A stretch of 64,000 nucleotides of DNA from Pediococcus argentinicus (GTDB lineage Bacteria; Bacillota; Bacilli; Lactobacillales; Lactobacillaceae). Numbering within the stretch: the stretch's first letter is position 1; each line of letters starts with the position of its first letter. The notes beneath the pieces were generated by a model. The model was not told where the DNA came from. It made no database searches and worked only from the letters and a program-made list of their open reading frames with translations. Below are positions 48,801 to 56,750 of the stretch, in pieces. The stretch is taken from the NCBI RefSeq assembly GCF_001437605.1, contig NZ_JQCQ01000003.1, forward strand, positions 1 to 64,000, given 5' to 3'. The translations under genes were made by a program, and so were the position numbers.

Positions 48801-49426
48801 ATAAGTCCAGCGATCACAAATTTGATTTTGGCGAGGCTTATAACGGACTAGCGATGCAAATGTTAGTTTATCTGGATGTTGTGAAGCAAAATAGCCAGTT
48901 AATAACGGGTATTTCAAATCAGAAACTAGCTAGTGCTTTGTATATGACTATTAAAAATCCGCTACTAAAACTAAAGGATATCAAGGACTTCAATCCAGAC
49001 GTGATTAGAGAGCAAGCCTTTGGTGAGAATCGACTAAACGGATTGATATTAAATGATGATCAATTACTGAGCGAATTGGATCCAAGTGCAGAAAATAAAT
49101 CAGATATCTATCCTTTGAAGTTCAAACGGGATGGATCAATTGACTCTAATACGCAGAAAATGGCAGTTACAGATGAAGAACTCCAACTTTTAATGGAACA
49201 TGCTGAGGAAAAAATTATTGAAGCTGGAACTAAGATATTTGCTGGTGAATTAGATCTTAATCCATACCGGAAAGATGATAAGAATACAGCATTACAAAAC
49301 TCGGCTTACACTGATATTATGCAATTTGATGCAATGTTACCGGAAAATAATTATCGAGAAATTAAGAACTATAATCGTAAAGAAATAATGGAGTTACTGA
49401 AGAAGGAGGACGAGAATAATGGCTAA
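45893..49426 (+). CDS. rexB: ATP-dependent helicase-nuclease subunit RexB
   Basis: The 1177-aa inactivated-helicase/nuclease half of the RexAB recombination machine, which resects double-strand ends for RecA, the functional analogue of AddAB and RecBCD. The N terminus (SLKFIYGTASYDHL) corresponds to the degenerate Walker region. The C-terminal nuclease motif is VRGKIDRIDQII...LGVVDYKSSDHKFDF (about residues 945-985) with the Asp, Asp and Lys metal ligands. No cysteine cluster is visible at either end, so the AddB-type 4Fe-4S site is missing, which marks the RexB form. It overlaps rexA by 8 nt. Confidence 0.95.
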   Translation: MSLKFIYGTASYDHLDGVADEVISELNRSDDQSVYYLVPNHIKFQSEVQLLQKVRDKSGKEQIFAANRLQILSFTRLAWFFLKNAPIYQYPRLTSSSMNMLLYRIIQEHADELTLFSNVDMQFGLVSKIASQINDLKIGNVNPDDLSQVLLNLVDSDDNDLDLVSKVHDLNIIYSEFAEETENHFIDNSDIVRALCEQLSETDLSGNTFVISGFANFSAEETKLINTLIESKAEVIVDLVTDEIIKDPAKLASEDLFFETKRVGLNFLNYAKQNTVRIENEVKLSKIRASDDLRKLERFWIESTKGLVGERGQQQVTKIRVNQANSRYSEVENVATEIRQTMAADNNFKFKDFAVVTRHLSEYDTIIPQIFKEFEIPIFYDLQISMKDHPLVELVRSLFAVKKSFYQYEDVMRLLKTGLLIPEDTDPDSFTAELDVTENYLLQMGIRGRDWLSKNDWQVTTYTNELSDTDQHKQEAINHIKSFVSSMLVPFYKRLDSVDNGAEAAQVLYQFLIEHGVDQRLISWSDDLIETGDLAQAAQSEQTWETFIQMLDEYVEILGSHDFKPDEFIGLLNAGFESASYSQIPSTLDQVSVSEMGMVQMADRKRVFIIGATDRNMPEQPTDNSFFDEDGQKEIESNLDDDQFLSLSPTRSMQFEPFLNYTNFLTGSEELVFSFPLRGNDGEDLEVSPYVERIINNFNIKLNEVQSRPDIQTVNIERFIGSQRSTLSHLVQYARDAKQSNQTGNPNWNFVYQQLLSSDYQYLTNQLLSALKYKNIPTKLEPEIVEGLYGNTIYASVSKLEEFFKNEYEYFLKYGLKLQERPSSEITPANTGEYFHASFDDLVKEINQQKVDFSNLNDSQIDQIAKDVVDKLRGQSEFQYFGKSNRNIYLQNNLDQTITEMTKNILKQMMRTRMRPIASEQLFGQIGGDTGLPALNFAVGSNRQVTVRGKIDRIDQIITGDDNYLGVVDYKSSDHKFDFGEAYNGLAMQMLVYLDVVKQNSQLITGISNQKLASALYMTIKNPLLKLKDIKDFNPDVIREQAFGENRLNGLILNDDQLLSELDPSAENKSDIYPLKFKRDGSIDSNTQKMAVTDEELQLLMEHAEEKIIEAGTKIFAGELDLNPYRKDDKNTALQNSAYTDIMQFDAMLPENNYREIKNYNRKEIMELLKKEDENNG

Positions 49427-52400
49427 AAGAGAATATACAGTATCACAAAAAAAAGCTATCTATGATCATGGTAGCAATATTCTCGTGTCTGCTTCGGCCG
49501 GTTCTGGTAAAACGTCGGTTTTAGTTGAACGTGTAATTCAAAAAATCTTGGCGGGAGAAAATGTCGATCAACTTTTGGTCGTAACGTTTACTGAAGCTGC
49601 GGCTAAAGAAATGAAAGAGCGTATTCGCGTAGCTATTACACAGCAAATCAGTCAAAGTGATAATCATGAGCAAAAGCAACATTTAATAGACCAACTAACT
49701 AGACTGGGAAAAGCGCAGATTAGTACTATTCACGCTTTTTGTTTATCAATTATTAGAAGCTACTACTATGTTATTGAATTGGATCCTTCATTTCGCATAA
49801 TGACCGACACAACTGAAAGTGAGTTGTTAAAAGAGGAAGTTTGGAATGAACTTCGTGAAGAACTTTATGATATTGATGGTGAAGTATTTGCAAAATTAAC
49901 GCAGAACTTTTCTGGAGATCGTCGTGATGATAGTTTACGCGATTTAGTTTTAAACCTATTTGAATTTGCCAATGCTAATCCAGATTCAAAAAAATGGTTA
50001 GAACAAATGGGTTCTAACTATGAATTAGATGGCGATTTAATGGATAGTCCATTTTTCAAGAACAAATTGATTCCTGGTATTAAGGATCAGCTTCAAACAA
50101 TTTATAAAAAAGCATTGTCATTAAAAGATATTGCCGACCAAGGTAGTGAGCTGATTGCTAAAAGTCGCGATGTGATTGATGAAGAAGTTTCTGAAGTTCA
50201 ATCTGTTTTAGATAATGGCTTTGGATCAGATTGGAATCATTTAAGAACAGCCATGCTGTCAGTTAATTTAACTGGGCGGCTAAGTGCAGCACGCAAAGAT
50301 GAAGTTAAAGAGTTTAACCAGATTGCGAACGAAATCCGATCAGATAAAGTGATGGGGTACCGGGTGCTGTTTAATAATTTAGTTAATGATTACTTTAAAT
50401 TACCTGAAGATATGTTATTAAATGCAGTGCAGGACTCAAAGAATTTAATTGATGAGTTGATTCGAGTTGTCACGATGTTTAGTGATCGGTTTAAAAGTGA
50501 AAAGTTAGAACGTCATTCGTTAGACTTTAGTGATTTAGAACATTTTGCTCTAGAAATTGTAACTAATGAAAGTGATGCAGGACGGGCGGTTCGCCATAGC
50601 TTCCAAAAGAATTTTAATGAAATTATTGTGGATGAATACCAAGATATTAATCCACTACAAGAAACATTATTAAGCAGTGTGGCAAGTACTAATCCCGGTA
50701 ATATGTTTATGGTTGGCGATGTAAAGCAATCTATTTATGCCTTCCGAATGGCTGATCCGGGATTATTCTTAGGCAAAAATGATCGTTTTAAAGATAGTGA
50801 TAACCCGGATGAACGGATTATTTTAGCTGAAAACTTTCGTTCAATGAGAAACGTTGATAATTTTACTAACTTAATTTTCAATCAGATTATGGATAGTAAA
50901 ATTGGTGAAATTGAATATGATGACGATGCCCAGCTACAGTATGGTGCAAAGTATTATCCAGATGAGATTAAGAATAAAACTGAAGTTTTAGTTTACGATG
51001 AGCAAAAGAAACAAGAAACTGATGGTCCATCACTGAGTCAAACTGATGGTCAAATCACGATGATTGCTCAAAAGATTCGAAGTATGATCCGCAATCAAGA
51101 AACTATTTTTGATCGTAAAGAACAGGTTGAGCGTCCGGTTCAGTTTGGTGATATTGTGTTACTCTCACAAACTAGAAGTAAGAATTTGAAGATTGTTGAA
51201 ATATTTAAGCAATTCGATATTCCAATTGAAGTTAGTGATGCTCAGGATTATTTCCAAACAACTGAAATATCAATAATGATGGACATGTTGCGAATTATCG
51301 ATAATCCATATCAGGATATTCCACTGGTCGCTGTTTTACGTTCACCAATGGTTGGAATGAATGAAAACGAGTTAGCCTTTCTCAGAATCAATCAGAAGAC
51401 GGGTGATTATTTTGAATCGCTTCTACATTTTGAAAAGTCATTCAAGGTAGATCTTGAAAATGAATTTCAAGCTAACTTAAAGCAAAAGCTAGATCGATTT
51501 ATGCAACAGCTTCGCAAATTCCGTAAATTGGCACAGCAAGCTAACTTAGTTGATTTAGTTTGGGCAATCTACAATGATACTGGATATTTAGATTATGTTG
51601 GTGGAATGCCCGATGGTCCGCAACGTCAAAATAATCTTCATGCCCTATATGATCGTGCAAAAGCATATGAAGAATCCAGTTTTAAAGGTGTTTTCCAATT
51701 TGTTCGATTCGTCGAAAAAATGCGGGATAAGAAAAAGGATTTAGCAGAGAATCCGGTTAAAACTTCTGAAGAATCAGTTTCTGTCATGACAATTCATGGT
51801 AGTAAAGGGTTGGAGTTCCCGGTTGTCTTTTTGATTGATGCTAATCATGGTTTTAACAAACAAGACCAGAATAGACCATATATTTTAGATCGTAATGAGG
51901 GTGTGGGAATCACACTTAATGATTACGTTAATCATCTTTCAATCGATACACCACAAAAGATTGAAATTAAAGATACCTTGCAGAAACGTTCTTTAGCCGA
52001 AGAGATGCGAGTACTCTATGTTGCTTTAACTCGTGCTGAACAGCGTTTAATTATCACAGGCTCAACGGATGATGCTGAAAAAGCATTAACTGGTTGGTCA
52101 CGAGCTCTTCGAAGCGAAAACGACTTATTGGATGATCCAGTTCGTGAAAAAGCTGGGCATTACTTAGATTGGATTGGTAGTTCCATTGTTAGAATTCCAG
52201 CAATTGCGGAGCAGTATAATTTGGAGCCGGCTCATACTATTGAGTTCGATGGAGAAGTGGAACTGAGCTTTGTTAATACTGAAGACCTTAATCAAAATAT
52301 AGTAGTTGATAGTTCTACAAATAATGAAGTGCCTGCTGTCTTTAACAGTGATAAAACGTTAGAGGTTCCTACTGATGCTCAATGGATTAATGAGGTGTTG

Positions 52401-53129
52401 AATTTTAAATACCGAGATGACGTGGCAACAAGAACAACAGCGTATCAATCAGTTTCTGAAGTGAAGCGGATCTTTGATGACCCAGATAAGTTAGAAATGA
52501 ACTTCAGTGAAGTAACTAATGAACAACAATTGAAGACAGTTAATCGCTTTGTGAATAAGACATTACCATCACCTAAGTTCTTGGAAAATGTTCGTAAGCC
52601 TAAGCCAACTGAGATTGGTACAGCGACACATTTGGTCTTACAAGAGATTGATTTACACCAAGCAGTTAATGAAGATGTTATTCAACATCTAATTAATGAT
52701 TTGGTGAATAATCAGGTCTTAGCAGAAGAGGTTGCTCAATCTATTAATATTGAGAACATATTGCGATTCTTTGAAAGTGATATGGGACAACTAATGCTAG
52801 CTCATCCTGATGAAGTTCAGCGTGAAGCCCCTTTTTCTATGCTAGTTCCTGCACAGACCATCTTCCATGAAGTTAAATCGCAAGATGATATTCTTATCCA
52901 TGGAATTATTGATGCATATTTGAGGATTGATGGCCGAGTAATTCTATTGGATTACAAAACCAACTTTGTTAAACCAGGGACTAAAGAAGCTGGTGTAGCA
53001 AAGATTATTGACAAGTACCGTGGTCAAATTAACTTATATGGTTTGGCTCTTGAAAACATCACTCAACAAACTGTTACTGATAAGTATTTATATTTATTGT
53101 CAGTGGGTGAGTTAGTGAATGTGGAATAA
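49419..53129 (+). CDS. rexA: ATP-dependent helicase-nuclease subunit RexA (AddA)
   Basis: A 1236-aa UvrD-type helicase and nuclease. Walker A is VSASAGSGKTSVLVER (about 22-37) and motif II is IIVDEYQDINP (about 405). Motif V/VI includes MTIHGSKGLEFPVVFL and LYVALTRAEQRL. The C-terminal nuclease has REAPFSM, IHGIIDAYLRIDGRVILLDYKTNFV (about 1165-1190). It completes the operon, and a terminator follows 9 nt after the stop. All helicase and nuclease motifs appear intact. Confidence 0.96.
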   Translation: MAKREYTVSQKKAIYDHGSNILVSASAGSGKTSVLVERVIQKILAGENVDQLLVVTFTEAAAKEMKERIRVAITQQISQSDNHEQKQHLIDQLTRLGKAQISTIHAFCLSIIRSYYYVIELDPSFRIMTDTTESELLKEEVWNELREELYDIDGEVFAKLTQNFSGDRRDDSLRDLVLNLFEFANANPDSKKWLEQMGSNYELDGDLMDSPFFKNKLIPGIKDQLQTIYKKALSLKDIADQGSELIAKSRDVIDEEVSEVQSVLDNGFGSDWNHLRTAMLSVNLTGRLSAARKDEVKEFNQIANEIRSDKVMGYRVLFNNLVNDYFKLPEDMLLNAVQDSKNLIDELIRVVTMFSDRFKSEKLERHSLDFSDLEHFALEIVTNESDAGRAVRHSFQKNFNEIIVDEYQDINPLQETLLSSVASTNPGNMFMVGDVKQSIYAFRMADPGLFLGKNDRFKDSDNPDERIILAENFRSMRNVDNFTNLIFNQIMDSKIGEIEYDDDAQLQYGAKYYPDEIKNKTEVLVYDEQKKQETDGPSLSQTDGQITMIAQKIRSMIRNQETIFDRKEQVERPVQFGDIVLLSQTRSKNLKIVEIFKQFDIPIEVSDAQDYFQTTEISIMMDMLRIIDNPYQDIPLVAVLRSPMVGMNENELAFLRINQKTGDYFESLLHFEKSFKVDLENEFQANLKQKLDRFMQQLRKFRKLAQQANLVDLVWAIYNDTGYLDYVGGMPDGPQRQNNLHALYDRAKAYEESSFKGVFQFVRFVEKMRDKKKDLAENPVKTSEESVSVMTIHGSKGLEFPVVFLIDANHGFNKQDQNRPYILDRNEGVGITLNDYVNHLSIDTPQKIEIKDTLQKRSLAEEMRVLYVALTRAEQRLIITGSTDDAEKALTGWSRALRSENDLLDDPVREKAGHYLDWIGSSIVRIPAIAEQYNLEPAHTIEFDGEVELSFVNTEDLNQNIVVDSSTNNEVPAVFNSDKTLEVPTDAQWINEVLNFKYRDDVATRTTAYQSVSEVKRIFDDPDKLEMNFSEVTNEQQLKTVNRFVNKTLPSPKFLENVRKPKPTEIGTATHLVLQEIDLHQAVNEDVIQHLINDLVNNQVLAEEVAQSINIENILRFFESDMGQLMLAHPDEVQREAPFSMLVPAQTIFHEVKSQDDILIHGIIDAYLRIDGRVILLDYKTNFVKPGTKEAGVAKIIDKYRGQINLYGLALENITQQTVTDKYLYLLSVGELVNVE

Positions 53130-53175
53130 CAAAAAGAGAGTTACTACGATTTGAAAACGTAATAACTCTCTTTTT
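53130..53175. terminator. bidirectional terminator after rexA
   Basis: AAAAAGAGAGTTA and TAACTCTCTTTTT form a long stem with an imperfect upper part (CTACG/CGTAA side), and A/T runs flank it. It also ends the minus-strand acetyltransferase gene. Confidence 0.85.
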
Positions 53176-53181
53176 AATGTT

Positions 53182-53715
53182 TTATTTAAGATATAACTGA
53201 TAAGCAAAACGCTCGTTATCTGTTTCATTTGGATCTTCAAAGCGAATAATGCCACGGTATTCAAAACCGTTATTGGTGATGACTTTTTGCATACCAACAT
53301 TTTTGGGATGCGTATCAACACGTACTTCATTAAATCCATTTTCTAGACTGAGTGTAAGTAATCCGGAAATCATTTTTTCTGATAAGTGTTGGCCACGGAA
53401 TTTTGAAGACATAGCGATTCGATGAATAGACGTGTATTGATCTTCCGGTGCTCCATGCCAAGTTCCTTCGATCATATTCTTATAATTTACATCTTGTCCG
53501 GGCCATAATGCAGCTGTGCCGGCGATTTTGCCATCAACCATTAAAACATAACTGATGTTAAGGTCAATATCATTTTTGATATCATCATCGGTTGGGTAGC
53601 CTGATTGCCACTGATTAATTCCTTGTTCTTTTAAGTACGCTTTTGCTTCGTTAATAATTTCTAAAATGTCTGGTAGGTCGGCCTGAGTCGCCTTTTTTAA
53701 ATATGACGTTGTCAT
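53182..53715 (-). CDS. GNAT-family N-acetyltransferase
   Basis: A 177-aa acetyltransferase. The acetyl-CoA-binding strand and loop are SIHRIAMSSKFRGQHLSEKMISGLLTLSLENGFNEVRVDTHPKNVGMQKVITNNGFEYRG, with the R-G-Q-H-L variant of the (Q/R)-x-x-G-x-(G/A) loop. The residues before it (ISYVLMVDGKIAGTAAL) are the standard beta strands. Substrate unknown. It is a single gene between two terminator/palindrome elements. Confidence 0.87.
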   Translation of the reverse strand: MTTSYLKKATQADLPDILEIINEAKAYLKEQGINQWQSGYPTDDDIKNDIDLNISYVLMVDGKIAGTAALWPGQDVNYKNMIEGTWHGAPEDQYTSIHRIAMSSKFRGQHLSEKMISGLLTLSLENGFNEVRVDTHPKNVGMQKVITNNGFEYRGIIRFEDPNETDNERFAYQLYLK

Positions 53716-53798
53716 GAAAATACCTCTCTTATTATAAGTAACGAAATAAGATTTTAACGCAAAAATATTTAAAAGTCATCCTTTTTATGACGTACTTA

Positions 53799-53820
53799 AA
53801 ACGTTGATATATCAACGTTT
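53799..53820. promoter_or_regulatory. perfect 22-bp palindrome in the 594-bp gap
   Basis: Half-site AAACGTTGATA with its exact complement, 84 bp upstream of the minus-strand acetyltransferase start. It has no T run, so it is more like an operator than a terminator. No regulator is assigned. Confidence 0.5.
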
Positions 53821-53940
53821 GTAAGGATAATTAAACAGCCCTAAGTTAGTTATATAATCATTACTAAAATTGAATACATATGATTAGTATTAAGGATAAA
53901 GCGGAATCATTTTGAAAAGTATTAAAAATAGTTACCTACC

Positions 53941-53994
53941 TAAATATTTTAAATTAGAAAAATTTAATCGAATTTAAACAAGGCTATTAGACAT
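53941..53994 (+). repeat. direct repeat copy 1 (about 54 bp)
   Basis: TAAATATTTTAAATTAGAAA onwards. A second copy is at about 54924-54977. The identical core is AAATTAGAAAAATTTAATC, and the full span differs at about 8 positions. The pair flanks the XRE membrane-protein gene. The rest of this 594-bp gap holds the 53799 palindrome, a small undistinguished ORF at 54049 (25 codons, weak start) and the 54214 palindrome. Confidence 0.6.
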
Positions 53995-54213
53995 TTTTTT
54001 AATACTAACTATAAAAGAGTTTGAAAATGATCCGAACTTCCAGTGAATATGCACGATTTCTTTAAACAATACAAAGAGTTTTATGGGGGTATTGTTAAAA
54101 TTGTAAGTAACCATAATAATAGTTAATGATTTAATATATTTATTACTTTTTGATCATGAAACCACACAGAACAGAAAGGCTATTTAGTCCAAAACAACTT
54201 TAATTAGCTAGGC

Positions 54214-54229
54214 TAGAAACATGTTTCTA
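54214..54229. promoter_or_regulatory. 16-bp palindrome upstream of the XRE gene, candidate operator
   Basis: TAGAAACATGTTTCTA is a perfect palindrome about 80 bp before the XRE start codon. Half-sites of the same kind (AAACA, TGTTTC) recur just downstream at 54243-54262. XRE proteins bind such symmetric sites. Confidence 0.5.
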
Positions 54230-54309
54230 ATACTGATATAGCAAACATAACAAGTGTTTCCATTTACTTTTGATCCAATTAATATAAATTTGACGGTGGA
54301 GAGAATATT

Positions 54310-54834
54310 ATGAAAATAGGTCAACAATTAAAAGAACAAAGAAATAAAGCGGGGCTTACTCAAGTAGAGGTCGCTAATAGGATATTAGTGTCTAGCAAGT
54401 CCATTTCAAATTGGGAAAACGGAAATAACTTTCCCGATATTGAAAGTCTAATTAGATTGTCCAAACTATATAATATTTCTCTCGATGATATATTATTGGA
54501 GGGATCAGATATCGTGGATGATATTAAAGAAAAACAAAAGTTTAAGAGCTTCAGCCTTGTCTATATTTTAGGGCTATTGACTAGTAGTTTGGCATTTTTT
54601 ATTTTAACGTGGGGAGTTGATTTCACTGGCTTTTCAGCAAAACAAACAGTCTTTCTATCTGTGGTATTTATATTATTGCTCATATCAAATTCAGTTTTAA
54701 CGATATACTTTACTAATCAAATGAAGTATTTAAGGGGACGCTACTATAGTTTTATGACTTGGTTTGCACTGATATTTAATGGTGTTATTGCAACTATATC
54801 AGTAGTTCTATTTATAATGACGCATTTTATGTAG
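54310..54834 (+). CDS. XRE-family regulator with a membrane domain
   Basis: A 174-aa protein. The N-terminal Xre/Cro helix-turn-helix (about 4-60) is LKEQRNKAGLTQVEVANRILVSSKSISNWENGNNFPDIESL. The C-terminal part has three hydrophobic helices (about 82-100, 108-132 and 145-170), so it is membrane-bound, a class common in lactobacilli beside transporters or bacteriocin-immunity-like genes. AGAGAAT precedes the ATG. It is flanked by two direct repeats and by a palindrome. Target unknown. Confidence 0.82.
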   Translation: MKIGQQLKEQRNKAGLTQVEVANRILVSSKSISNWENGNNFPDIESLIRLSKLYNISLDDILLEGSDIVDDIKEKQKFKSFSLVYILGLLTSSLAFFILTWGVDFTGFSAKQTVFLSVVFILLLISNSVLTIYFTNQMKYLRGRYYSFMTWFALIFNGVIATISVVLFIMTHFM

Positions 54835-54923
54835 CGATAGTGTAGGCTCATGTACTTCCTTATTAACGTAACCAAATCTTTATGAAATATCCTTTTCTAA
54901 CAATATTTATTAAAACATTTGGA

Positions 54924-54977
54924 AAATATTTAAAATTAGAAAAATTTAATCTAATTAAAACAACACTCTTAGAAATA
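54924..54977 (+). repeat. direct repeat copy 2 (about 54 bp)
   Basis: Second copy of the 53941 element, with identical core AAATTAGAAAAATTTAATC. It ends 45 bp before the dicarboxylate symporter start, so it may supply promoter or regulatory sequence to that gene. Confidence 0.6.
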
Positions 54978-55022
54978 TGATAATATTGAATTATTCATTC
55001 GAAAACTAGGGAGAGATTGATT

Positions 55023-56306
55023 GTGAAAAAGGTAAGAAGTTGGCGGCTTACGCTGGGATGGCAGATTTTAATTGGGCTATTCTTGGGAGTTGTTTTGGGA
55101 GTTGTTTTCTATCAGAATCAAACGGCTATTACAGCAATGCAGAACATTGGATCGATGTTTATTAGTATGATTCAAATGATTGTTCTACCAATCGTTGTGT
55201 CATGTTTAACGGTCGGAATTGCCGGTATGGGTGATATTGGTGAACTTGGTCGAGTTGGTGTTAAAACGTTAATTTATTTTGAAATTTTAACTACTATTGC
55301 TTTAGTAGTCGGAATGGTATTTGCAAATGTATTCCATCCTGGATCCTTAATTGATATTCACAGCTTACATAGTACCGATATTAGTCAATATATGGCGACT
55401 GCTAAGAGTGCGAAGGAAAATAGTGGGATTTGGGCTACTATTATGAACGTCATTCCAAAGAACATTTTTGAATCACTAGCACAAGGCAATATGATGCCAA
55501 TTATCTTTTTCTCAGTTCTGTTCGGACTAGGAGTCACAGCAATTGGTAAAGAAGGCCAAATCGTAATTGATTTTCTTACTGCAGTCCAAGAAGTGATGTT
55601 TAAGGTAACAAATTGGGTTATGCATTTAGCACCAATCGGAGTTTGTGCATTGATCGGAGTAACTGTTGCTCAAATGGGAATTAAAGCTCTAGAGCCACTG
55701 GGGATGTTTATCTTAGTAACATACGCTGCCATGGTGTTCTTTATTGTAGTTGTCTTAGGCTTAGTAGCATACTTCCATAAAATTGCGTTCTGGACGCTAC
55801 TTAAAGTTATTAAAAATGAAACAATTTTGGCATTTTCAACAGCTAGTTCAGAAGCTGCCTTGCCAAAATTAATGGATAAAATGCAGAAATACGGTGTCAG
55901 TCAGGGAATTGTCTCATTTGTTATTCCAACTGGTTATACGTTTAACCTTGACGGATCAGCAATTTATCAATCAATTGGTGCGATTTTCTTAGCACAGGCT
56001 TATCATATTCATTTGAGCCTGGGCCAACAGATTACCTTACTAGTTGTTTTGATGATTACTTCTAAAGGAATGGCTGGTGTACCGGGTGCCTCATTCGTTG
56101 TCTTGTTAGCAACTGTTTCAACTATTGGTGTTCCAATGTCAGGCTTAACTTTCATTGCGGGAATTGACCGAATTGTTGATATGGGAAGAACGGCGGTTAA
56201 TGTTGTTGGTAATTCTCTTGCTGCAATTATCATGGGTAAATCTGAAGATGAGTTTGATGAAGAGAAGAATCGAGCTTATTTGGAAAAATTGAATACAGCT
56301 AAATAA
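55023..56306 (+). CDS. dicarboxylate/amino acid:cation symporter (DAACS family)
   Basis: A 427-aa transporter of glutamate/aspartate or C4-dicarboxylates with the eight-helix, two-hairpin fold. Signatures are the serine-rich hairpin FSTASSEAALPKLMDKM (about 280-296), GYTFNLDGSAIYQSIGAIFLAQ (about 315-336; the NLDG motif) and the GVPGASFVVLLAT hairpin. The GTG at 55023 is preferred because AGGGAG lies 9 nt upstream; TTG at 55017 is an alternative. Glutamate/aspartate versus fumarate/malate cannot be decided by reading. Terminator after. Confidence 0.92.
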   Translation: MKKVRSWRLTLGWQILIGLFLGVVLGVVFYQNQTAITAMQNIGSMFISMIQMIVLPIVVSCLTVGIAGMGDIGELGRVGVKTLIYFEILTTIALVVGMVFANVFHPGSLIDIHSLHSTDISQYMATAKSAKENSGIWATIMNVIPKNIFESLAQGNMMPIIFFSVLFGLGVTAIGKEGQIVIDFLTAVQEVMFKVTNWVMHLAPIGVCALIGVTVAQMGIKALEPLGMFILVTYAAMVFFIVVVLGLVAYFHKIAFWTLLKVIKNETILAFSTASSEAALPKLMDKMQKYGVSQGIVSFVIPTGYTFNLDGSAIYQSIGAIFLAQAYHIHLSLGQQITLLVVLMITSKGMAGVPGASFVVLLATVSTIGVPMSGLTFIAGIDRIVDMGRTAVNVVGNSLAAIIMGKSEDEFDEEKNRAYLEKLNTAK

Positions 56307-56311
56307 TCTAA

Positions 56312-56353
56312 AAAGAACCGTTCAACTATTTATCAGTTGAACGGTTCTTTAAT
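56312..56353. terminator. bidirectional terminator after the symporter
   Basis: AAAGAACCGTTCAACT pairs perfectly with AGTTGAACGGTTCTTT around ATTTATC. It serves the symporter (plus) and the 41-aa gene (minus). Confidence 0.92.
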
Positions 56354-56362
56354 TTTAAATGC

Positions 56363-56488
56363 TTATTTTTCTTTTTTATCAGTTAGAATACGAAATCCAA
56401 CAAAACCAAGTCCGCCAACAATTCCTAATACAAATATGCTGAATAAAACGCGTGTGATGATAAATGTTGTAGTTACAAGTGGATCCAT
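56363..56488 (-). CDS. 41-aa small membrane protein
   Basis: A one-helix protein: MDPLVTTTFIITRVLFSIFV, then LGIVGGLGFVGFRILTDKKEK. A hydrophobic helix with a glycine-rich middle is followed by a basic tail, so the C terminus should face the cytoplasm. GGGGG lies 9 nt before the ATG. It is the last of a minus-strand cluster (cvpA, the 78-aa gene, this gene), 15 bp after the previous stop and just before a terminator. The uniform hydrophobic composition, start site and operon position support a real gene. No family known to me. Confidence 0.7.
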   Translation of the reverse strand: MDPLVTTTFIITRVLFSIFVLGIVGGLGFVGFRILTDKKEK

Positions 56489-56503
56489 AATTAAATACCC
56501 CCG

Positions 56504-56740
56504 TTATCTAAGTTCTTCCGTTGTAAATTGGTTTAATTCGGGATCGAAGATGTGTTTTAATACGACCTGATCCTGCTCTTCAAAGAATGCCTGGTCGTTG
56601 GTTTGATCAGGATAGAAAAATGCTTGATTATCTCCATCTGAGAAGCTAATACCAGCCAATGGCTTTTTTACTTCTTCCAGTGTAGCAGTCGTTGTTGCTA
56701 AATGCGAGGCAATATACATTTTAATTAATTTGAAATTCAT
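56504..56740 (-). CDS. uncharacterised 78-aa protein
   Basis: A 78-aa cytosolic protein (MNFKLIKMYIASHLATTTAT; ISFSDGDNQAFFYPDQTNDQAFFEEQDQVVLKHIFDPELNQFTTEELR), with an acidic, aromatic-rich second half. The start at 56740 has AAGGAG 7 nt upstream, over a longer frame starting at 56761. It lies between cvpA (10 bp upstream) and the 41-aa membrane gene. I do not recognise a family. Confidence 0.7.
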   Translation of the reverse strand: MNFKLIKMYIASHLATTTATLEEVKKPLAGISFSDGDNQAFFYPDQTNDQAFFEEQDQVVLKHIFDPELNQFTTEELR

Positions 56741-56750
56741 TGAAAACTCC

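Noticed and set aside
54049-54126. 25-codon ORF (MHDFFKQYKEFYGGIVKIVS...)
   Set aside because: No Shine-Dalgarno at the ATG and no neighbouring genes. Possibly a decayed fragment, but nothing supports expression.
56337-56570. 77-codon plus-strand frame opposite the 41-aa gene
   Set aside because: Antisense to the better supported minus-strand small gene and the terminator stem.
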